NCBI GenBank assembly: GCA_937871645.1
Contig: CALMPZ010000456.1
Coordinates: forward strand, 1-5,864
Length of the DNA stretch: 5,864 bases
From: an uncultured Polymorphobacter sp.
GTDB lineage: Bacteria > Pseudomonadota > Alphaproteobacteria > Sphingomonadales > Sphingomonadaceae
Reading direction: 5' to 3'
This document shows positions 1 to 5,864 of this stretch, piece after piece. The notes below the pieces were generated by a model. That model saw only the letters and a list, made by a program, of their open reading frames with translations. It was not told where the DNA came from and did not search any database. The position numbers and the translations under genes are program-made. How positions within the stretch are numbered: position 1 is the first letter of the stretch; each line of letters opens with the position of its first letter.

Positions 1-1
1 C

Positions 2-2101
2 GCATTCGCAGCTGGTGCAACCGATGCGAAGCTCAATACCTATGTCACGGTGCATGCCGATGGCAGCGTCACCATCATGGCGCAGAATCCCGAAATCGGG
101 CAGGGCGTCAAAACCTCGATCCCGCAGTTGGTCGCCGAAGAGCTCGATGTCGACTGGAGTGCCGTCACCGTCGAGCAAGCGCTGGCCGACACGGCAGTCT
201 ACGGCCGACAGGTCGCCGGCGGGAGCATGGCGACGACGCTGCAATATGACCCGCTGCGCCGTATGGGCGCGACCGCGCGCGCGATGCTGGTCAGCGCCGC
301 TGCGGCACGGTGGGGTGTGCCGGCGAGCGAATGCACGACTGCAAGTGGCACGGTGCTGCACACCGCGTCAGGCCGCAAGCTCGGCTACGGCGACGTTGCA
401 GCGGACGCGGCGAAACTGCCGCTGCCCGATGCCGCGACCATCGCGCTCAAGGACCCAGCGAATTTCACCATCATCGGCCAGCCAATGACCGGCGTCGACA
501 ATTATAAGCTGGTCACCGGCGCGCCACTGTTCGGCATCGATGCAAAGGTGCCGGGCATGGTCTATGCCGCCTATGAAAAATGCCCGGTGTTCGGCGGTAC
601 CATCAAGAGCGCCGACCTGACCAAGGCCAAGGCCATTAAGGGCGTCATCGACGTGTTTGTCATCAAGGGCAGCAGCGATCCGATGGGGGCCGGGCTGAGC
701 GAGGGCGTGGCCGTCGTCGCCAACAGCTGGTGGACCGCCAACCGCGCGCGCGCGGCGTTGGAGATTGTCTGGGACGAAGGGCCGCGCGCCGGCGATAGCA
801 GCGCCGCTATTGCCGCACAGGCGGCGACACTCGCCAAACAGCCGCCGCAGCAAAGCATTGTGTCGACGCTCGATACCGACAAGGCGCTGGCTGGCGCCGC
901 CAGGCGTGTCGATGCCGCCTACAGCTACCCGTATCTGGCGCACGCCGCGATGGAGCCGATGAACTGCACGGCGCGCGTAGCCGGCGGCAAGGTCGAGATC
1001 TGGGCACCGACGCAGAATCCCGAACCTGGGCGTGCGCAGGTTGCGAAAATTCTCGGGGTGCCGCCCGGCAGCATCACCATTCACATGATGCGCTGCGGCG
1101 GTGGCTTCGGGCGCCGGCTTGGCAATGATTTCATGGTCGAAGCGGCCGCGATTTCGGCGCGCGCCGGCGCGCCGGTCAAGCTGATCTGGTCGCGCGAACA
1201 GGACATCCAGCAGGCGTTCTACCGGCCCGGCGGCTTCCACAACCTCAGTGGCGGTCTCGATGCCAGTGGCAAGCTGATCGCCTGGCGCAACCACTTTGTC
1301 AGCTACGGCAGTGAGGGCAAGTTTGCCCGGTCAGCGCAGATCGCGCCCGGGCTGTTTCCCGACGGCTTCGTCGAGAACATTGCCATTGGTGCCTCGCTGA
1401 TGCCGACGCCGCTCGAGACCGGGCCGCTGCGCGCACCGGTCAGCAACGCCTTCGGCTTTGTCATGCAGTCGTTTCTCGACGAATTGGCACTCGCGGCCAA
1501 AATCGATCCGCTGGCGTTTCGGCAACAGCTGCTCGGCAGTCCGCGCCTGGTCGGGGACACATCGAACGGCCATACCGGGCTTGATACCGGTCGCACGCGC
1601 GCCGTGCTCGATGCCGCAGCCAAGGCGGCGGGCTGGGGCCGCGCCATGGCGCCGCGTTCAGGGCTGGGAATTGCCTTCTACTTCAGCCACCGCGGCTATT
1701 TCGCCAGCGTTGCCGAGGTCAAGGTTGCCGACGACGGCACCGTCAAGGTGGTGAAGGTCTGGGTCGCGGGCGATGTCGGGCGCCAGATCGTCAACCCCAG
1801 CGGCGCGAACAACCAGATTGTCGGCTCGACACTCGATGCCATCAACGCAACGCTCAACCAGCAGATCACCGTGGCCAACGGCCGCGTCGAACAAAGCAAT
1901 TTCGACGACTATCCGCTGTTGCGGATCGCCGATGCGCCAACCGTCGCGGTGGAGATGGTGACCAGCGACAACCCACCGACGGGGCTGGGGGAGCCGGCCT
2001 ATCCGCCGGTGCCGCCGGCGATCACCAATGCGATTTTTGCAGCGACCGGCGTGCGCGTGCGGTCGTTGCCGGTCGATACGGCGTTGCTCAAAAAGGCTTA
2101 G
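2..2101 (+). CDS. Molybdopterin-binding large subunit, isoquinoline 1-oxidoreductase beta (IorB)-like; 5' partial
   Basis: This is the C-terminal 699 residues of a xanthine dehydrogenase family molybdenum hydroxylase subunit. The frame is open to the left edge, so the true start lies upstream; ATG 50 is internal, since the codons before it already match the family. IorB-type proteins usually have about 730-770 residues, so some 30-60 are missing, normally including a twin-arginine signal. Visible family signatures are EIGQG (92-106), YGRQVAGGS (200-226), AHAAMEPMNC (938-967), the cofactor-loop motif RCGGGFGRRL (1091-1120), GPLRAP followed by SNAF (about 1421-1454), and GLGEP near the C-terminus, whose Glu (codon 1991-1993) matches the conserved active-site base. 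The family hydroxylates N-heterocycles or oxidises aldehydes using water as oxygen source. Electrons pass to a 2Fe-2S small subunit and then often to cytochrome c, usually in the periplasm. The substrate cannot be told from sequence. The reading frame is intact, with stop TAG at 2099-2101. The family call is secure; isoquinoline as the actual substrate is not. Confidence 0.94.
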   Translation, partial: AFAAGATDAKLNTYVTVHADGSVTIMAQNPEIGQGVKTSIPQLVAEELDVDWSAVTVEQALADTAVYGRQVAGGSMATTLQYDPLRRMGATARAMLVSAAAARWGVPASECTTASGTVLHTASGRKLGYGDVAADAAKLPLPDAATIALKDPANFTIIGQPMTGVDNYKLVTGAPLFGIDAKVPGMVYAAYEKCPVFGGTIKSADLTKAKAIKGVIDVFVIKGSSDPMGAGLSEGVAVVANSWWTANRARAALEIVWDEGPRAGDSSAAIAAQAATLAKQPPQQSIVSTLDTDKALAGAARRVDAAYSYPYLAHAAMEPMNCTARVAGGKVEIWAPTQNPEPGRAQVAKILGVPPGSITIHMMRCGGGFGRRLGNDFMVEAAAISARAGAPVKLIWSREQDIQQAFYRPGGFHNLSGGLDASGKLIAWRNHFVSYGSEGKFARSAQIAPGLFPDGFVENIAIGASLMPTPLETGPLRAPVSNAFGFVMQSFLDELALAAKIDPLAFRQQLLGSPRLVGDTSNGHTGLDTGRTRAVLDAAAKAAGWGRAMAPRSGLGIAFYFSHRGYFASVAEVKVADDGTVKVVKVWVAGDVGRQIVNPSGANNQIVGSTLDAINATLNQQITVANGRVEQSNFDDYPLLRIADAPTVAVEMVTSDNPPTGLGEPAYPPVPPAITNAIFAATGVRVRSLPVDTALLKKA

Positions 2102-2141
2102 CGGCGACGACGAACTACCGGCTTGTGCGGCGACGGAAATC

Positions 2142-2156
2142 GCGGCAGATTGCCGC
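2142..2156 (+). terminator. Small perfect hairpin after the oxidoreductase gene; possible weak terminator
   Basis: GCGGCA (2142-2147) and TGCCGC (2151-2156) form a perfect 6-bp GC-rich stem around the 3-nt loop GAT, 41 bases after the upstream stop codon. The bases that follow (TCCGTATTGG) are not a T tract, so this is not a standard intrinsic terminator. It could be an RNA 3'-end protecting structure, a weak pause site or chance in GC-rich DNA. Confidence 0.25.
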
Positions 2157-2160
2157 TCCG

Positions 2161-2178
2161 TATTGGTGATATTGGTGA
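2161..2178. repeat. Perfect 9-bp tandem direct repeat in the leader of the transglutaminase-TPR gene
   Basis: TATTGGTGA occurs twice back to back (2161-2169 and 2170-2178), followed by AT. The element is AT-richer than its surroundings. It ends 35 bases before the proposed GTG start at 2214, where promoter or operator sequences would be expected. The 9-bp period is close to one helical turn, so it could be a two-site regulator-binding element, or a simple slippage duplication. I could not place a convincing -35/-10 pair around it. Confidence 0.6.
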
Positions 2179-2213
2179 ATCTAGGCTCGGGTCAGGGGCG
2201 TTGATTACCCGGT

Positions 2214-5200
2214 GTGTTGAGTAAGTGGGGCGTCATCCTGAACCATCCGGCCATTTTGCGCTGCCTGCTGACCAGTCTGGCAGTCCTGTCCCTCACCAGC
2301 ACCGCACTGGCAGCCGACAAGCCGGTGATCGGCCCGCCACCGGCCTGGGTCAAACCGCACCCTGTGCCCGCCGGTATCGCTGCGCCCGACACAGCGGCGG
2401 TGCGCGTGCTGATGTTCGATCAGCAGATCAGTTTCAACAAGCGCGGCGGCTACGCCGTCTATAATCGCACCGCCGTGCACATCCAGACGGCGCAAGGGCT
2501 TGCCGCAATGGGCAGTGTCACCGTGCCGTGGAAGCCCGATACCAGCACGCTGACGGTGCACCAACTGCAGATCCTGCGCGGCGACAAAGTCATCGACCTC
2601 ATCGGCGAAGGTCGCCAGTTCACCGTACTGCGCCGCGAGAAGGGTCTCGAATATGCCGCGCTCGACGGCACGCTTACCGCCACGATGCAGGTCGAAGATC
2701 TGCGGATCGGCGACATTCTGGTCAGCGCCATGACCATCGACAGCTTTGACCCGGTGCTGCGCGGTCATGCCGATGCGATCCTCGCCGCCGGCCTGCCGGT
2801 GACGATCGGCGAGCAGTTCTTCATCGCCGCCTGGCCCGCCGACAGTGCCATGCGCTGGCGCGCGCGCCACCCCGCCGCCAAGCCGGGCGAACAGCGCAAT
2901 CCCCCCGGCATCATGTTCGCGGCGCGCGACGTGCAGCCTCTGGCGGCGCCGCGTGACGCACCGCCGCGCTATCGCATCGGCCGCATCGTCGAGCTCAGCG
3001 ACTTCGCCAGCTGGGCCGATGTCGCGGCAATCTTCGTTCCACTCTATGCCGAGGCGCGCCGGCTCAAGCCCGATTCGCCGCTGCACGCCGAAATCGCGCG
3101 CATCCGCGCCGCGTCGCCCGACCCTGCGAAACAGGCCAGCGCCGCACTGGCATTGGTCGAATCGCAGGTGCGCTACGTTTTCCTTGGCATGAACGATGGC
3201 GCGCTGGTACCCGCCGCTGCCGATGTCACCTGGTCGCGGCGGTTCGGCGACTGCAAGGGCAAGACCGCGCTGTTGCTGGCGCTGCTCGACGGGCTCGGCA
3301 TTCCGGCCGAAGCGGCGCTGGTCAGCTCGAAGCTGGGCGACGTCCTGCCCGAGCGGCTGCCCGGCGTCGGCGCGTTCGACCATGTCATCGTGCGCGCCAC
3401 GATCGCCGGCAAGACCTATTGGCTCGACGGCACACGGCTGTTCGACACCGATATCGCACAGGTGCCGGTGCCGGATTTCCGTTGGGCGCTGCCCATCCGC
3501 GCTGCCGGCGCCGGGCTCGAGCCGGTACTACCGCCGCCGCTCGCCGCACCCGACAGCGACGCCATGCTGCACCTTGACGCTTCGGCCGGGCTGGCGCTGC
3601 CGGCACCGGCGCGTGCCGAGGTGCGCTTCATCGGCGACAGCGCGCAAGGCGTCAACGCGACGCTTTCCAACATGACCGGCGAAGCCCGTGACAATGCGAT
3701 GCGCAGCTTCTGGCGCGACCGTTATGATTTCATCACCACCGACAAGATGGCCTATGCCTATGATGCTGCGACCGCCACCGCGCGCCTGACCATGACTGGC
3801 AGTGCGGCGATGGACTGGGATGGCAGCAGCTATGAGCTCGACGGTGCCGGGCTCGGCTACAAGGCCGATTTCAGCCGCGATGCCGGCCCTGACAGCGATG
3901 CGCCCTTTGAACGTGGCTTCCCGAGCTATTCGCGCAGCCGCGAAACTATCATCCTGCCCGCCAAGGGCCAGGGGTTCACCATTTCGGGCGCCGATGCCGA
4001 TGAAACGCTCGCCGGCGAGCAATTCAAGCGCACGACGCGCATCGTCAACGGCGCAGTCGAGATGGAAGCCAGCACGCGCACGCTCGTGCCCGAAGTCAGC
4101 GCCGCCGACGCCCGCGCCGCACAGGCGCGGCTGCGCGCGCTGGACGACGTACGGGTATTCGTCAACGCGCCCAAGACCTACAAATCCTCCAAGACCGAGA
4201 TCGATGAACGGCTGGCCACCCCGCCGACTTCGCTAGAAGGCTATTTGGCACAGTCCAAGGCCTATATGGACAGCGGAGACAATGCCAAGGCGCTCGCCGC
4301 CGCTGATCGCGCATTGGCGCTCGACCCCAAATCGGCGACGATCATCGCCTTGCGCGGCATCTTCCTCGCCCGCCTCGGCCGGACCGCCGAGGCACGAAGC
4401 GCGCTCAATGCGTCGCGGGCGATCAATCCGGACGAAACCAACGTCCTCATCCTGCTGTACATGGTCACATACGCTGAGGTCGCGGCAAACGGCGACGACA
4501 CAACCTACAAGGCAGCCGTCGCCGAGCTTTCGGAAGCCATCGTCCGGCATCCGCAGGACATCAACCTGCTGTATGCGCGCGCCGCCATCAACACGAAGCA
4601 CGAAGATTTTGCAGCCGCACGTGCCGACACCGATGCCGCTGCCAAAATCGATCCCGCCGATGAACGAGTGCAGCGGCTGCAGGCGGGGGTGACGACCAAC
4701 GCGATATTGGGCGGAGAAAGCATCAGCGATCCAGCCCTGGCCATCGCGCAGCTGACGCGTGGCATCGCACTAATGCCTGATGCCGCGAAACTCTATGAAG
4801 CGCGGGCTACGGCATACCGCGCCGCAAATGAGGACGACAATGCCTTGGCCGACGCCGCCAAGGCGGTTTCCCTCAAGCCCGATCTCTATCGGGCCTATCT
4901 GCTGCGCGCCAACATCTACAAGACGCGCGGTGACAACGCCGCTGTGCTGGCGGAAGCGCGCGCCATTGCAGCGGCCAATCCCAAGGACGGCGAGGCCCTC
5001 GTCTATGCCGCCGGGATCAGTTGCGGCATGGTGGACCGAGCCACTTGTCTGGCGGCATTCGACCGCGCGATTGCGGTCGAGCCAACAGTCTACGCCTATA
5101 TCAACCGTCTGCGGTGGCGAACAGCAGACGATGTTGCCGGCCGCCGCGCCGATATCGCCGCCGGACTCAAGCTGGATCCTGAAAATGCCGACCTGCTGGC

Positions 5201-5750
5201 CGCAGATGCCGAATTGCTGTTCACCAGTGGCGATTATCAGGGCGCGGTCAACGCGCTGGCGAGCCTGACGGCGCGGCAGGATGCCGAGGGCAAATACACG
5301 CCCGCGACCCATTTGAAACTTGCCATAGCGATGGCGCGAAGCGGCCAAAAGGCGCTCGCCGACCGCGAGATCGCCGGGGTGATGAAGCACGCCGCCGACA
5401 ATGCCAGCGCGCTCAACACGATCTGCTGGGACCTTGCCATTGCCAATGTCGCGCTCGACCGCGCGCTCGCCGCGTGCGACGCGGCGCTGGCCCAAAATCC
5501 CGAAAATCCTGCCCTTCTCGACAGTCGCGGCTTTGTGATGTTGCGCCGCGGCGACTATGCCGCTGCGATCGCCAGCTATGACAAGGCGATCGCCATCAGG
5601 CCCAAAATGCCCGAATCGCTCTATGGCCGTGGCCTGGCGCGCCAGAAGAAGGGCGAAACGGCGGGAGGCAACGCCGACATTGCCGCCGCGCGCGCGCTGA
5701 AGCCCGACATCGTCGAGCAATTCGCCGGCTATTTGCGCGCCGCCAGCTGA
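2214..5750 (+). CDS. Exported DUF3857 / transglutaminase-like / multi-TPR protein
   Basis: This 1178-residue protein is probably periplasmic or outer-membrane facing. A signal peptide is seen: basic N-region to about R16, hydrophobic core 17-30, and an ALA|AD cleavage site after residue 33. A proline-rich stretch (PPPAWVKPHPVP, about 41-52) and a DUF3857 domain (about 62-230) follow. The transglutaminase-like domain (about 300-420) carries Cys347 in FGDCKGK, His390 in FDHVIV and Asp405 in WLDGT, a complete triad for a cysteine peptidase or acyl transferase. Residues 440-660 look beta-rich and are unassigned. About 14 TPR units fill 673-1165, with a 13-residue tail. Proteins with only DUF3857 plus transglutaminase are roughly 600-700 residues, so the TPR half is an added binding scaffold. 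The substrate is unknown. An in-frame stop at 2202-2204 limits the start. GTG 2214 is used here; TTG 2217, CTG 2238 and TTG 2256 also keep the signal peptide, whereas the first ATG (2412) would remove it. No frameshift is seen. Confidence 0.92.
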   Translation: MLSKWGVILNHPAILRCLLTSLAVLSLTSTALAADKPVIGPPPAWVKPHPVPAGIAAPDTAAVRVLMFDQQISFNKRGGYAVYNRTAVHIQTAQGLAAMGSVTVPWKPDTSTLTVHQLQILRGDKVIDLIGEGRQFTVLRREKGLEYAALDGTLTATMQVEDLRIGDILVSAMTIDSFDPVLRGHADAILAAGLPVTIGEQFFIAAWPADSAMRWRARHPAAKPGEQRNPPGIMFAARDVQPLAAPRDAPPRYRIGRIVELSDFASWADVAAIFVPLYAEARRLKPDSPLHAEIARIRAASPDPAKQASAALALVESQVRYVFLGMNDGALVPAAADVTWSRRFGDCKGKTALLLALLDGLGIPAEAALVSSKLGDVLPERLPGVGAFDHVIVRATIAGKTYWLDGTRLFDTDIAQVPVPDFRWALPIRAAGAGLEPVLPPPLAAPDSDAMLHLDASAGLALPAPARAEVRFIGDSAQGVNATLSNMTGEARDNAMRSFWRDRYDFITTDKMAYAYDAATATARLTMTGSAAMDWDGSSYELDGAGLGYKADFSRDAGPDSDAPFERGFPSYSRSRETIILPAKGQGFTISGADADETLAGEQFKRTTRIVNGAVEMEASTRTLVPEVSAADARAAQARLRALDDVRVFVNAPKTYKSSKTEIDERLATPPTSLEGYLAQSKAYMDSGDNAKALAAADRALALDPKSATIIALRGIFLARLGRTAEARSALNASRAINPDETNVLILLYMVTYAEVAANGDDTTYKAAVAELSEAIVRHPQDINLLYARAAINTKHEDFAAARADTDAAAKIDPADERVQRLQAGVTTNAILGGESISDPALAIAQLTRGIALMPDAAKLYEARATAYRAANEDDNALADAAKAVSLKPDLYRAYLLRANIYKTRGDNAAVLAEARAIAAANPKDGEALVYAAGISCGMVDRATCLAAFDRAIAVEPTVYAYINRLRWRTADDVAGRRADIAAGLKLDPENADLLAADAELLFTSGDYQGAVNALASLTARQDAEGKYTPATHLKLAIAMARSGQKALADREIAGVMKHAADNASALNTICWDLAIANVALDRALAACDAALAQNPENPALLDSRGFVMLRRGDYAAAIASYDKAIAIRPKMPESLYGRGLARQKKGETAGGNADIAAARALKPDIVEQFAGYLRAAS
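2223..2230 (+). promoter_or_regulatory. Candidate Shine-Dalgarno that would favour an internal CTG start at 2238
   Basis: The purine-rich AAGTGGGG lies 7 bases before an in-frame CTG at 2238, which is good spacing. The resulting protein would begin MNHPAILR and keep a compact signal peptide. The competing AGGGGCG at 2194-2200 lies 13 bases from GTG 2214, measured from the end of the motif, which is rather far. Both are imperfect, and CTG starts are rare, so the annotated start stays at 2214. Confidence 0.25.
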
Positions 5751-5775
5751 TCGCGGCCTGCTGCCCGGCACGCCT

Positions 5776-5804
5776 TCGCCGACGTGCAGTCACCCGTTCG
5801 GCGA
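5776..5804 (+). terminator. Weak hairpin between the transglutaminase-TPR gene and tRNA-Phe
   Basis: TCGCCGA (5776-5782) pairs with TCGGCGA (5798-5804), giving a 7-bp stem with a 15-nt loop, 26 bases after the stop codon of the + strand gene. Only a short ATTT follows (5809-5812), so termination by this element alone would be inefficient. It sits where two convergent transcripts, this gene and the tRNA, should end. Confidence 0.25.
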
Positions 5805-5818
5805 TACGATTTGAAAAA

Positions 5819-5864
5819 TGGTGCCCGGGGGCGGAATCGAACCACCGACACGGGGATTTTCAAT
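5819..5864 (-). tRNA. tRNA-Phe (anticodon GAA), 3' portion only
   Basis: Read on the minus strand, the last 46 bases are tRNA positions 31-76 of a phenylalanine tRNA. They show the 3' anticodon region with loop TTGAAAA (anticodon GAA), stem half TCCCC, a five-base variable loop GTGTC, and a T arm with stem GGTGG/CCGCC (one G-T pair) closing loop TTCGATT. The acceptor strand CCCGGGC, discriminator A and a genomically encoded CCA (minus strand of 5819-5821) follow. The anticodon and T arms closely resemble the E. coli tRNA-Phe sequence as I recall it. The 5' 30 bases (acceptor 5' strand, D arm, most of the anticodon 5' stem) lie beyond the right edge. Directly after CCA the minus strand reads TTTTT (5814-5818), which may help end the transcript. 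The gene converges on the upstream + strand gene. Confidence 0.96.

Noticed and set aside
50..52. ATG 50 as the true start of the oxidoreductase
   Set aside because: The codons from position 2 are open and read like the family's segment just after the export signal; starting at 50 would leave no signal and cut into the first conserved strand.
15..488. 157-codon + strand frame overlapping the start of the oxidoreductase gene
   Set aside because: It is an out-of-frame shadow, very rich in Arg, Ser and Pro, overlapping the frame that carries EIGQG and YGRQVAGGS.
368..1294. 308-codon open frame on the minus strand inside the oxidoreductase gene
   Set aside because: It is fully antisense to a gene with clear family motifs. 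Codons whose complement gives a stop (TTA, CTA, TCA) are rare in this GC-rich gene, which leaves the opposite frame open by chance. The translation is rich in Arg, Ala and Gly with no recognisable domain.
2253..2270. Cys17 as a lipoprotein (lipobox) cysteine
   Set aside because: The residues before it (AILR) do not fit a lipobox, and the hydrophobic core lies after the Cys, not before it. A standard ALA|AD cleavage site is present at residue 33.
2205..3383. 392-codon open frame on the minus strand under the DUF3857/transglutaminase region
   Set aside because: It shadows the strongly supported + strand gene, including the signal peptide and catalytic Cys codons. Its translation is a low-complexity Arg/Gly/Asp-rich sequence without a recognisable family.
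4770..5771. 333-codon open frame on the minus strand under the TPR region
   Set aside because: It is antisense to repeat units with clear TPR periodicity; its openness reflects GC-rich codon usage, and no domain is visible.
5819..5864. Integration (att) site at the tRNA-Phe 3' end
   Set aside because: No second copy of the tRNA 3' sequence and no integrase gene are present in the window, so only the general potential can be noted.

Overview
The window is GC-rich and almost fully coding. Codon usage (strong preference for G or C at third positions, and long open shadow frames on both strands) and the protein families present suggest an alphaproteobacterium. A sphingomonad (Sphingomonadales) is most likely, because sphingomonads commonly carry both periplasmic isoquinoline 1-oxidoreductase-type molybdenum hydroxylases and secreted DUF3857/transglutaminase proteins. 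That placement is from memory and is not proven by the sequence.

Layout: (1) positions 2-2101, + strand, hold the 3' part of a gene for the large, molybdopterin-binding subunit of a xanthine dehydrogenase/isoquinoline 1-oxidoreductase family enzyme. Its N-terminus, probably with a Tat signal, lies before the window. (2) Positions 2102-2213 are an intergenic gap with a small perfect hairpin and a perfect 9-bp tandem direct repeat. (3) Positions 2214-5750, + strand, hold one complete gene for a 1178-residue exported protein. It has a signal peptide, a DUF3857 domain, a transglutaminase-like cysteine peptidase domain with its catalytic triad intact, a beta-rich linker region of unknown role, and about 14 tetratricopeptide (TPR) units running to the C-terminus. 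(4) Positions 5751-5818 are a short gap with a weak hairpin. (5) Positions 5819-5864, - strand, hold the 3' 46 nt of a tRNA-Phe(GAA) gene with an encoded CCA, cut by the window end.

The two protein genes point the same way but are 112 bp apart, and nothing in the sequence ties their functions together beyond a likely shared envelope location. The oxidoreductase probably works with a 2Fe-2S small subunit and an electron acceptor encoded outside the window. I do not see a mobile element, CRISPR array, defence system or other clearly new multi-gene system. The most interesting object is the transglutaminase-TPR fusion, with its ambiguous non-ATG start, internal supra-repeat and the tandem repeat in its leader.
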